Positions 56,914 through 64,000 of a stretch of DNA of 64,000 nucleotides are shown here, one piece after another. Source of the DNA: Planctomycetota bacterium (GTDB taxonomy: Bacteria > Planctomycetota > UBA1135 > UBA2386); contig JACKIB010000026.1 in the NCBI GenBank assembly GCA_020638695.1, forward strand, positions 13,846 through 77,845, in the 5' to 3' direction. Numbering within the stretch: position 1 is the first letter of the stretch; every line of letters starts with the position of its first letter. Position numbers and translations under genes: made by a program. The notes below the pieces were generated by a model. That model worked only from the letters and a program-made list of their open reading frames with translations. It was not told where the DNA came from and did not search any database.

Positions 56914-59283
56914 ATGCCCAAGTGCCTCAACTGCGGACACCACAGCGATAGCGAGTTCCGCTTCTGCCCGTCGTGCGGCACCGAGAACCTCGGCGGCGGC
57001 GTGGCGCCGGATGCACTGGTCGGGCGCATTCTCAACGGCAAGTACCGGGTCATCGAAGAGGTCGGTGCCGGTGCGATGGGCCGGGTGTTCCGAGCCGAGC
57101 ACACCACCCTCCGCCGGCCGTTGGCGATCAAGGTGCTGCACCGCGACCTGATGCTCAACGACGAGACGGTGCGCCGCTTCCAGGGGGAGGGCATCGCCGC
57201 CGGCAAGCTCAGCCACCCGCAGGCCATCCAGGTGTTCGACTTCGACAAGGACGAGTCGGGCAACTGGTTCCTGGCGATGGAGTTCGTCGATGGCGCGAGC
57301 CTGAAGGAGTACCTGCACGAGAAGGGCGCGGTGTCTCCCGACTCGGCGGTGCGGATCGCCGTGATGGTGCTCGACGCACTGGCCGCCGCGCACGCCCAAG
57401 GGATCATCCATCGCGACCTGAAGCCCGACAACATCATGGTCGCCGGTGATGCGTCGGGCGAACTGTCGGTCAAGGTGCTCGACTTCGGACTGTCGAAGCT
57501 CGTCGATGCCAAGCTCGGCGCCTCGATGATGACGCAGACCGGGCGCATCCTCGGCACACCCCGCTACATGGCTCCCGAGCAGTGGGAGGGATCCGATGTC
57601 GACCACCGGATCGACATCTACGCGATGGGGTTGGTGCTGTACGAGTTGCTGACCGGTGCGCAGCCGTACTCCAGCACCACCGTGCACGAGGCGCTGATGC
57701 GCAGCACCACCGATCCGGTGCCGTCGCTGTTCGACCGCAAGCCCGATCTCGCGATCCCGGAGGAGCTCGACGACATCGTCCGCCGGGCGATGGCGAAGCG
57801 GCGGGAAGATCGCTTCGCGTCGGCCACCGAGATGCGCGAAGCGCTGGAGGCGCTCGACATCACCTCGCCGTCGGCGCGGCGCAGCACTGCCGGAGCGTCG
57901 CGCGCCACCCGACGCACCGCCGCGACGCGGCGGCCGCGGAGTGAGTCGCGAGCCGAGTCACCGCGGAGCAAGCTGCCGCTGCTGGTCGGTGGGGTCGCGG
58001 GTGTGCTGCTGCTCGGGGTCGGCGGGTGGAGCCTGTTCCGCAGCAGTGAAGCGAAGCAGAAGGTCTGGCCGCGGTTGGTCCTCAAGCCGGCGGAGGAACG
58101 CAGTGATGCGGAGCGCTCGTATCTGGCCGAACTCGAGCGGGCGCGCACGAGCTTGCGCGAGAATCGGCCGGACGAGGCGATGGCAGCAGTCGAGCGAGCG
58201 CGGCGCATGCCGTGTGCCGATGCCGAAGCGTGGTTCGTTCGCGCGTTGATCTACCGAGCCAAGCACGACGACGCGACGGCGTTGTTGGACTTCCAGGAGG
58301 CCGCGCGGCGTGACGCGAGCTACGCCGAAGCCGTCTCGGAGATCGGCTGGGTGCTGTTCGATCGCGACGAGATCGAGAAGGCCAAGGCGAAGTTCGAGGC
58401 CGCGAGCGCGCTCGACTCCGGGGCACCGGGGGCGGCCATCGGCCTGGCGCACATCGCGTTGCGCAGCGGGGATCGCGCGGCCGCGCGCAAGCGCCTGGAC
58501 GCCGTGGACCGCAACACCGAAGTGTCGCGGGTCCAGGTGCGGTTGGGGCGCGGACTGTTGGCGCTGGGCGACGTCGACGCGGCGATCGTCGCGTTCCGCA
58601 GTGCCAAGCGCAGCGACAGCCTCGACTGGCGGGCCCATGCCGGGCTCGGTGAGGCGCTGGCGAGCAAGTCGGAAGCGACCGAGGCCGAGGCGGCGTTGCA
58701 CGAGGCGATCCGCCTGCAGCCGGCGGCGTTCGATGCACGGGTGTTGCTGGCTACGCTGCTCGTCGAGGCGAAGAAGTGGCCGGAGGCCAAGGCGGTGGTC
58801 GACCAGGGGCTGACCCAGCGTTCCGACTCGGCACGGCTGCAGGCGCTGCGGGGTGTGCTGTCGCACGGCATGGGAGACGACGACGGCGCGATCCAAGCGC
58901 TGCAGGCTGCGGTCGAACGCGACGGCAAGGACGTTGCCGCGTTGCTGCTGCTCGGCACCCTGCTGCAGAAGAAGGGTCAGCTGGACGCCGCCATCGAGCG
59001 CTACACCGCCGTCCAGTCGATGGATGTCGAGAACTACACCGCGGCGCTGAACTTCGGGTTGTGCCTGATCGGCAAGCAGAAGTTCCGCGATGCGGCGATC
59101 AAGCTCGACTACGCGATCCGCATCGACGACACGCGAGCCTACGCCCACTTGGCGCGCGGGATCGTGGCGATGGAGTACCTCGGCGAGAATCAGGTCGCGG
59201 TGCGCGCGTTCAAGCGCTATCGCGAACTGGGTGGCACCGACCAACGAGTCGCCGGCTGGCTGAAGCGACTCGGTGGCGACTGA
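56914..59283 (+). CDS. Zinc-ribbon Ser/Thr protein kinase with TPR repeats
   Basis: The product is 789 residues. It starts with a zinc ribbon, PKCLNCGHHSDSEFRFCPSCG. The kinase domain follows, about residues 40-300, with GAGAMGRVFRAEH, AIKVLHRD, IIHRDLKPDNIMV, VLDFGLSKL, and the APE region GTPRYMAPEQW. A Ser/Arg-rich linker and a membrane helix (LPLLVGGVAGVLLLGVGGW) separate it from an extracytoplasmic domain of about ten TPR-like repeats (AEAVSEIGWVLFDRDEIEKAKAKFEAASAL etc). Eukaryote-like kinases of this layout are abundant in Planctomycetota. The start is set at the zinc ribbon. Confidence 0.92.
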   Translation: MPKCLNCGHHSDSEFRFCPSCGTENLGGGVAPDALVGRILNGKYRVIEEVGAGAMGRVFRAEHTTLRRPLAIKVLHRDLMLNDETVRRFQGEGIAAGKLSHPQAIQVFDFDKDESGNWFLAMEFVDGASLKEYLHEKGAVSPDSAVRIAVMVLDALAAAHAQGIIHRDLKPDNIMVAGDASGELSVKVLDFGLSKLVDAKLGASMMTQTGRILGTPRYMAPEQWEGSDVDHRIDIYAMGLVLYELLTGAQPYSSTTVHEALMRSTTDPVPSLFDRKPDLAIPEELDDIVRRAMAKRREDRFASATEMREALEALDITSPSARRSTAGASRATRRTAATRRPRSESRAESPRSKLPLLVGGVAGVLLLGVGGWSLFRSSEAKQKVWPRLVLKPAEERSDAERSYLAELERARTSLRENRPDEAMAAVERARRMPCADAEAWFVRALIYRAKHDDATALLDFQEAARRDASYAEAVSEIGWVLFDRDEIEKAKAKFEAASALDSGAPGAAIGLAHIALRSGDRAAARKRLDAVDRNTEVSRVQVRLGRGLLALGDVDAAIVAFRSAKRSDSLDWRAHAGLGEALASKSEATEAEAALHEAIRLQPAAFDARVLLATLLVEAKKWPEAKAVVDQGLTQRSDSARLQALRGVLSHGMGDDDGAIQALQAAVERDGKDVAALLLLGTLLQKKGQLDAAIERYTAVQSMDVENYTAALNFGLCLIGKQKFRDAAIKLDYAIRIDDTRAYAHLARGIVAMEYLGENQVAVRAFKRYRELGGTDQRVAGWLKRLGGD

Positions 59284-59420
59284 GCAGTCGGCAATCCTGA
59301 CCAACCAACGGCTGTGACGTCGCGGGCGCTGCTCCGGCAGGCTCGGCCGCGTTCCGTGGAAGGCACTTGCGGCACAACGGCCGCGCCCGGCGAAAGTGCG
59401 GGGTCATCCGCCGGTGTGCT

Positions 59421-60350
59421 TCACCACTTGTTGCTCTTGAACCCGTCTTCCAGCACCTTGGTGTCTTCGAACAGCTTGGCGTGGAGCGGGTGCGTGGCGA
59501 CGTTCTTGCCTGCCAGCGCGTCGCGCAGGTAGTCGAGGAATGGGCCAGTCTTGTTGCCGTTCGCGTCCTTGGTGCACTTGGTGTCAGCTCGGTAGTTGAT
59601 CAAGTAGCTGAACAGCATCCCGAGCTCGATCCAGTACTGATGGGCCTGTGTGCCGTAACGGCTCACCGGCCGGCGCAGCAGGTTGTACACCGGCACCCAG
59701 TTGCCTTCCTTCTGGAAGCGCCGCAGCTCCTCGGCGCCCCACGGCCAGTTCCAGTGCAAGGCGAAGTAGCTCGCCAGCCCTTCCTCGATCCAAGGGGGTC
59801 TGGTCTGGCCGGGATATGCGCGGTGCAGGAGCTGGTGGGTGACGCTGTGGGTGATCTGCATCCACACCAGCGTCCCGCTGGGGTTGACGACGCCGACCAC
59901 CGGTCGCTCGGACTCGCGGGCGCCGAAGTAGCTGCCGTACAGCGTGGAGTGCTCGTCGGCGTTGTTCGAGTTGCCGTGCTTGTTGTACTCCTCGATGGAG
60001 GGGTACAGCAGAACGCGTCCCTTGGCGCTGCCGTTGAGGTTCAGCTCGAGACCGTGCTGCTGCATGATCGCCACCATCTGGTCGAGCCCGTCTCCCAGCT
60101 TCGTCCCGTAGGCCCACGGCTGTGTGGTCCGGATGCGGAAGTGCTTGGACTCGATCTCCCAGGCCTTGTCCCACGTGCTGTGGTCGTCCCAGATCCGGGT
60201 CGAGCCCTCGAGCTCGCTCTGAACCGCTTGCGTGGCTCGGGCCATGATTCGCGCGTACGCCGCGTCGGCCGCCGTGTGGGTGCTCGGGGACTGCGGTGCG
60301 GGCGCGAACACGCACAGCACGCCGAGCGACATCGCGGTTCGGGTCAGCAT
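59421..60350 (-). CDS. DUF1570-like metallopeptidase homologue lacking the catalytic Glu
   Basis: The product is 309 residues with a probable signal peptide (MSLGVLCVFAPAPQ). The region SGTLVWMQITHSVTHQLLHRAYPGQTRPPWIEEGLASYFA matches the DUF1570 (gluzincin-like) pattern HExxH..PPWhxEGLAxYF. At the HExxH site the sequence is H168-S-V-T-H172, with Ser instead of Glu, so it is probably not an active peptidase. E189/E190 would be the third zinc ligand. Its role is unknown. A TAAGCT box stands six bases before the ATG. Confidence 0.75.
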   Translation of the reverse strand: MLTRTAMSLGVLCVFAPAPQSPSTHTAADAAYARIMARATQAVQSELEGSTRIWDDHSTWDKAWEIESKHFRIRTTQPWAYGTKLGDGLDQMVAIMQQHGLELNLNGSAKGRVLLYPSIEEYNKHGNSNNADEHSTLYGSYFGARESERPVVGVVNPSGTLVWMQITHSVTHQLLHRAYPGQTRPPWIEEGLASYFALHWNWPWGAEELRRFQKEGNWVPVYNLLRRPVSRYGTQAHQYWIELGMLFSYLINYRADTKCTKDANGNKTGPFLDYLRDALAGKNVATHPLHAKLFEDTKVLEDGFKSNKW

Positions 60351-60356
60351 GGCCAG

Positions 60357-60362
60357 AGCTTA
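60357..60362 (-). promoter_or_regulatory. -10 box TAAGCT, six bases before the start codon
   Basis: On the minus strand GGCTAAGCT is followed by CTGGCC and ATG at 60350. No Shine-Dalgarno sequence is visible; the mRNA is probably leaderless. Confidence 0.45.
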
Positions 60363-60439
60363 GCCCCGCGCTCGGTCGAACCGGGCGGCAAGATCGCGGC
60401 GAGCAGCGGGCTTCTCGCCATTGTCCGCCCGGTCGCGGC

Positions 60440-61747
60440 TCAGGTGGTGTGGATGAACCCCTGCGCGTCCAGCGGCTGCGTTCCGGCCTCCTGCAGGAAC
60501 GGGCAGCGCTTGCAGTAATCGGGAAGGTCGCCGGAATAGAGGCCTTCGCGCAGGCGCTGGTACTCCGGACCGTTCCAGATCTCCATGAAGTCCTGCTCGA
60601 AGCCGTTGCCGAACTGCGGGCGGCTCGGCGAGCAGCAGGGCCACACTTCGCCCGACTGCCCGATGAACACCTGCCGCCAGGGCATGTTGCAGTAGAACTT
60701 GCCGCCCCAGTCGGCGGGCATGCCGTGCAGGAACTTGTGCACCGGCTCACTGCCCTCGGTGAGCTCGGTGCGCGGGGTGGGCTCGGGATCGAGGGCGACC
60801 GGCGCTTGCGGCTCCGGGGTCGGCGCGGCGGTTGCGGCCGGCGCCTGCTCCGGTGCGGCCTCGATCTCTACCGGGGTCGGCACCGCCGGCGTGTCCAGAC
60901 TGTCGGCTCCGCTGCCGCCCTCGACGCGGATCAGCCGAGGCGCGTGGCTGGGGAGCGGCTTGGGCAGCCGCACCACGATGCCGAGCTCCTCCCCCTTGCG
61001 GTGGGCGGCGCGCAATGCCTCGTTGGTCTTCTCCGGGCAGTTCAGTGGCGACGACTTGCGCACCGATTCATCGAGCACCATCACGTAGCCGGCGGTCACC
61101 GTGTCGACGTCGTTGGCGGCCGCGATCTCGACGATCTGCGGCAGCTCGTGGACGTTCTCCGCCAGCAACGTGACGTTGAAGTTGAACTCGATCTGCTCGC
61201 GCAGTCCGAGCTCGCGGCGCAGCTTGGCGAAGTTCTGCACGTTCTCCAGCACCACCTCGAACTTGCCCCCGGTGCGTACGTAGTCGAAGGTCGGCTTGGT
61301 CGCCCCGTCGAACGACACGGTGAGGCAAGCGAGGCGCGGCATCAAGCGGTGCAGTCGCTCGCCGCGCAGCAGCATCCCGTTGGTGAACAGCTCGAACTTG
61401 GTGTCGTACTTCTCGCCGGCTTCGATCATCGCGTCGAAGTAGGGCAGCACGAACGGCTCGCCGGACACCGTGGGGCTGGCGATGCTGATGTGCGGGAACG
61501 CCGTCTCGGCGATCTTGTGGAACATCGCCTCGTCGAGCACGAACTTGGTTCGACCGGTGGCGCGCAGCTTGTCGCGCGTCATCTCGAACCCGCACATGAA
61601 GCAGTGCAGATTGCACGCCGCCGTGAACTCGAAGATCATCTTGATCGGCCACGCATCGACGATGCCGCTGCCGGCGCGTTCAGCGGCGAAGGCGCGGGCT
61701 TCGTTGGCTCGAGTCTGGGCGGAATAGGGGTGTTCTGGCTGGCCCAC
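60440..61747 (-). CDS. Radical SAM protein with SPASM-type C-terminus
   Basis: The product is 435 residues. C45, C49 and C52 form the radical SAM motif in TAACNLHCFMCGFE. Core motifs SGEPFVLPYFDAMIEAG and ELFTNGMLL follow. A long Pro/Glu/Ala-rich insert (about residues 275-325) separates this from a C-terminal SPASM-like region with CNMPW..GEVWPCC and DYCKRCPFLQEAG, which would hold auxiliary clusters. Such enzymes modify peptides or proteins. No precursor peptide is evident beside it. The start is GTG at 61747 after a TACGAT box. Confidence 0.88.
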   Translation of the reverse strand: MGQPEHPYSAQTRANEARAFAAERAGSGIVDAWPIKMIFEFTAACNLHCFMCGFEMTRDKLRATGRTKFVLDEAMFHKIAETAFPHISIASPTVSGEPFVLPYFDAMIEAGEKYDTKFELFTNGMLLRGERLHRLMPRLACLTVSFDGATKPTFDYVRTGGKFEVVLENVQNFAKLRRELGLREQIEFNFNVTLLAENVHELPQIVEIAAANDVDTVTAGYVMVLDESVRKSSPLNCPEKTNEALRAAHRKGEELGIVVRLPKPLPSHAPRLIRVEGGSGADSLDTPAVPTPVEIEAAPEQAPAATAAPTPEPQAPVALDPEPTPRTELTEGSEPVHKFLHGMPADWGGKFYCNMPWRQVFIGQSGEVWPCCSPSRPQFGNGFEQDFMEIWNGPEYQRLREGLYSGDLPDYCKRCPFLQEAGTQPLDAQGFIHTT

Positions 61748-62039
61748 GTCACCAATCGTAGCCCGCGCTCGTGGTAGATGGGCCCGGGCCGCGCAAAAGC
61801 GTGGCGGCGCGGTGAACGCGCCCGATCGGCGATCGAAGCCGCGGACGGACTCGGCGGATCGAGTCCGGCGAGGCGCGGGAGCGTCCGTTTGCCGCGCGGA
61901 TCAGGTGCTGCGCGCCGGCCGATTGGCCCGAAACGGGCCGGGCCGACGCTGCATCGAGGCGCCTCCGTGCGATGCACCCAGTCGTCGCGGCGCGCGCGGG
62001 GCGCCCCGATCGCGGGTGTGGTGCATCGCGATCGTGCGC
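61748..62039. other. Intergenic region, no gene seen
   Basis: This stretch of 292 bases lies between the radical SAM start and the end of the coiled-coil gene. It has a loose inverted repeat CGATGCAC/GTGCATCG (about 61968 and 62021), but no coding frame. Confidence 0.4.
61755..61760 (-). promoter_or_regulatory. -10 box TACGAT, seven bases before the start codon
   Basis: On the minus strand GGCTACGAT is followed by TGGTGAC and GTG (61747) of the radical SAM gene. The mRNA would start at or next to the start codon. Confidence 0.4.
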
Positions 62040-62885
62040 TCAGACGCTGATGGCACCGCGGCGACGTGGCGCGGGCTCGCGACGCAGCAATCGCTCGACG
62101 GCGCGCTCGAGCTTCTCCATGCGCTTCTCGAGTCGTTCGAGACGGTGCATCAGCTCGTGGTCGTCATCGTCGTCCTCGCGCTCCTTCTCCTTCTTCTGCT
62201 TTTGCTTGTTCTTCGGCTTCGCCACCTTCGCCTTGCGGCGCACCTCACGCACTTCGATGCGCTCTTCGGTGGACCGCTTCTGCGCCATCTTGCGGGCCTG
62301 CTCGCGCCGTTCCTCCGCTTCCTCACGCCGCTCGGCGGCTTCGCGTCGGGCGCGCGCGGCCCGTTCGGCGGCCTTGGCCCTGGCCTTCGCTGCCTGCTCC
62401 ATCGCCTGTTGCCGGCGCTTGGCGGCCTCACGGCGCACCCTTGCCGCCCGTTCGGTGGCCTCGCGCCGCGCTTGCGCCATTCGCTTCATCGCTTCTTCGC
62501 GCCGTTCGGCAGCTTCGTGCCGGGCCTTGGCGGCGCGTTCGACTGCCTCGCTGCGTGCATCGGTCATGCGTCGCATCGCGACTTCGCGGCGTTCCGTGAC
62601 CTCCCGCCGCCCGGTGTCGATCCCGCGCATCCGCATGCGCTGCGGGGGACCGCCGCGGCGCCCGCGTTGCGGCCCGGACGACGCGTGAAGCCAGCGGGCC
62701 GCGAGCATGAGCAGATCGGCTTCGTGCTGGTGGCCCGCAGCGCGCAACCGGCCCGACAGCTGTTGGACTTGCTGCGCGAGCGTCGGGGTGGCTGGTCCGT
62801 CGACCCTGCGGGCTTGGGCGAACGTGGGGGAGCCCACGGCGACCAGGGCGGTCGCGAGGGTGAGAGTGCGGAAGAGTGCGGTCAT
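62040..62885 (-). CDS. Secreted Ala/Arg/Glu-rich long-helix protein
   Basis: The product is 281 residues. A signal peptide (TLTLATALVAVGSPTFAQ) and a helix with AQQVQQLSGRLRAAGHQHEADLLMLAARWL come first. From about residue 100 to 215 comes a degenerate repeat of 11 residues of the type ARREAAERREE, which should form one very long charged helix. A Lys-rich stretch (KPKNKQKQKKEKE), an acidic patch and a heptad coiled coil (LMHRLERLEKRMEKLERAVERLL) end it. It is a possible spacer or envelope-spanning fibre. There is no enzymatic motif. Confidence 0.68.
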   Translation of the reverse strand: MTALFRTLTLATALVAVGSPTFAQARRVDGPATPTLAQQVQQLSGRLRAAGHQHEADLLMLAARWLHASSGPQRGRRGGPPQRMRMRGIDTGRREVTERREVAMRRMTDARSEAVERAAKARHEAAERREEAMKRMAQARREATERAARVRREAAKRRQQAMEQAAKARAKAAERAARARREAAERREEAEERREQARKMAQKRSTEERIEVREVRRKAKVAKPKNKQKQKKEKEREDDDDDHELMHRLERLEKRMEKLERAVERLLRREPAPRRRGAISV

Positions 62886-62998
62886 GTGCTCCTCGGGTTT
62901 GGGTCTGGTGCCTACGGCTGGGACCGCGGGCGCGCGAGCGGTGGGACCGGATTGACACGCCGGCGCACGGCGCGGTGGCCGGTCCGCCGGCGGACATC

Positions 62999-63095
62999 CT
63001 AGCCCGGGCTATCCATGACCGAGCTGCTGCGATCGCGCAAGGTCGCTGCTGGCTTCGTCGAGTGACAAGACCGCCCTTCGACGGGGATGCGGAGT
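62999..63095 (-). repeat. Pal-B half copy
   Basis: CTAGCCCGGGCTATCCATGACC, GAGCTGCTGCGATCGCGCAAG and GGTCGCTGCTGGCTTCGTCGA match the left half of Pal-B; after about 63080 similarity fades. The rest of the gap to 63317 shows no gene. Confidence 0.75.
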
Positions 63096-63317
63096 CGGGC
63101 AGGCCCGCCGTTCTCCCGGCCGCAAGGCGCTCGTCGGTGCGCCTGGGTCGAGTGGCCAGTGGGTCCCGCGGCAGGACCGCCGGGCGAACGAGCGCGAACA
63201 CGCACGGTCGTGCAGGATGGGGCCGGGCGGGGCGGGGCTCCGTGCCTCCGGGGTGTCGGGAACTCCGCGGCGGGCGGACGGCGCGACCCCGGAGTGCGCG
63301 GCGAGACGGGCGTCGCT

Positions 63318-64000
63318 TCAGACCGGGGTCTCGACCCTGATCCGCCCAGGCGTGCCGACCTGCTGCTCGCGGTGTTCGACCATCGCCGCGAGATCACGTG
63401 TCGGGAGGTAGCCGAGCTCGCGCTCGGCCTTGGCGCTGCTGACCCAGAAGTAGAGGGGGAACATCCGCAGCATCTGCGAGGTGATCGGGGGGCGCAGGGG
63501 AGTGATGATCTCGCTCGCTCGGACCAGGAGCGCCAATCCGCGCGCAAGCACTGGCGGCAGCGTGAGCCGCGGCGGTTCGCGGCGGCTGGCGTGCAGCATC
63601 GAGGCTACCAGGTCGCGCGCGGTGACGTTCTCGCCACCCAAGATGTAGCGCTGGCCCGGCCGCCCGTACGTGAGCGCCAGCACGCAACCGTGTGCCGCAT
63701 CGCGCACGTCGACGACGTTGACGCCGCCTGGGGGCGCCATCGCCATGCGCACGTTGGCCGCCATCTGCGTGACCGTGCTGTCGGGCCCCAGCAGGACCCC
63801 TGGGTTGACCACAACGGCAGGTAGTCCACGCTCGGCCTCCGCGAGCACGGCTTGTTCGCCCTGGCGACGGCTGTGGACGTAGGGCAGGCGGGCGTGCTGC
63901 AGGTCGTAGGTGCTGCCCTCGTCGAGCACGATCGGCCGTCGACTGGCGCCGATGGTCACGAGACTGGAGCAGTGCAGGAACCGCGCCACCCCGGCGACTC
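63318..64000 (-). CDS. NAD-dependent epimerase/dehydratase family protein (extended SDR), N-terminus beyond the window
   Basis: At least 227 residues are in the window and the frame is still open at the right edge. LHCSSLVTIGASRRP contains the active-site Ser region, PYVHSRRQGEQAVL the Tyr region (Y-x-x-x-R, with Arg where Lys is usual), and VVVNPGVLLGPDSTVTQ, VNVVDVRDAAHGCVLAL and GQRYILGGENVTARDL are typical of extended SDRs such as HpnA- or dihydroflavonol-reductase-like enzymes. A hopanoid role is possible but not shown. The C-terminus TPLRPPITSQMLRMFPLYFWVSSAKAERELGY is normal for the group. Confidence 0.78.
   Translation of the reverse strand, partial: VAGVARFLHCSSLVTIGASRRPIVLDEGSTYDLQHARLPYVHSRRQGEQAVLAEAERGLPAVVVNPGVLLGPDSTVTQMAANVRMAMAPPGGVNVVDVRDAAHGCVLALTYGRPGQRYILGGENVTARDLVASMLHASRREPPRLTLPPVLARGLALLVRASEIITPLRPPITSQMLRMFPLYFWVSSAKAERELGYLPTRDLAAMVEHREQQVGTPGRIRVETPV

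Noticed and set aside
1..64000. tRNA or rRNA genes
   Set aside because: No cloverleaf with a T-loop motif GTTCGANTC and matching acceptor stem, and no rRNA-like sequence, was found on either strand by eye; a tRNAscan run would be decisive.

Overview
This is about 64 kb of GC-rich (roughly two thirds G+C) bacterial chromosome. The content points to a motile member of the Planctomycetota, probably an uncultured lineage related to the marine Pla/Poly30-type groups. That is inference from three things: many secreted proteins starting with a signal peptide that ends in AAQ, the VWA, BNR/PDZ, WD40, DUF1570-like and HEAT-type proteins, and a zinc-ribbon/kinase/TPR protein of the type common in that phylum. 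No rRNA or tRNA gene was seen to settle it.

Layout. Positions 1-16.6 kb hold a flagellar and chemotaxis locus, nearly all on the minus strand. In transcription order it holds a WhiG/FliA-type sigma factor behind a cyclic-di-GMP-I (GEMM) riboswitch, a CheC/CheX-like protein fused to a receiver-like domain, the export-gate operon fliO-fliP-fliQ-fliR-flhB-flhA-flhF-flhG behind a good sigma-54 promoter, a second operon with a small membrane protein, fliA, two small unknown proteins and two lipoproteins, and fliK-flgD-flgE, cut by the left edge. flgM, the anti-sigma-28 gene, diverges from fliK. Other motility genes lie elsewhere: motA-motB at 32.4-34.0 kb and a short flagellin at 48.2 kb. Positions 17-32 kb hold apt, a VWA protein, argS, an ABC-F ATPase, large secreted proteins, a DUF445 protein, pyrK, fabG and a phenylacetate-CoA-ligase-like gene. 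Positions 34-36 kb hold an IS110/IS1111-type insertion sequence with a frameshifted transposase. Positions 36-64 kb hold an acyl-CoA dehydrogenase/crotonase/SDR operon, rpmG, several secreted proteins, thpR, a threonine-dehydratase-like gene, a Ser/Thr kinase and a radical SAM protein.

The most unusual content is between the genes. Three families of about 168-181 bp imperfect palindromes, called here Pal-A, Pal-B and Pal-C, recur at least 20 times. Intact copies start and end with CTAG. They stack head-to-tail so that neighbours share one CTAG, as in 5649-6322, 35684-36252, 53843-54074 and 56132-56823. Pal-A and Pal-C carry at their dyad centre a stem-loop with the same loop, CCACCA, and one diverged Pal-C keeps the stem by a paired substitution. 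Copies or remnants supply the fliO stop codon, cover the last codons of pyrK, and stop two bases before the -10 box of a dehydratase gene. I read them as non-autonomous mobile elements, MITE- or REPIN-like and targeted to CTAG, whose transposase is not in this window.

A second pattern is at start codons. At least eight genes have a -10-like hexamer (TATGCT, TACGCT, TAAGCT, CATACT, GATACT, TACGAT) only 6-11 bases before the start codon and no Shine-Dalgarno sequence, which suggests leaderless mRNAs. Some other genes, such as flgM, the 82-residue flagellar gene and the 154-residue secreted gene, have strong Shine-Dalgarno sequences.
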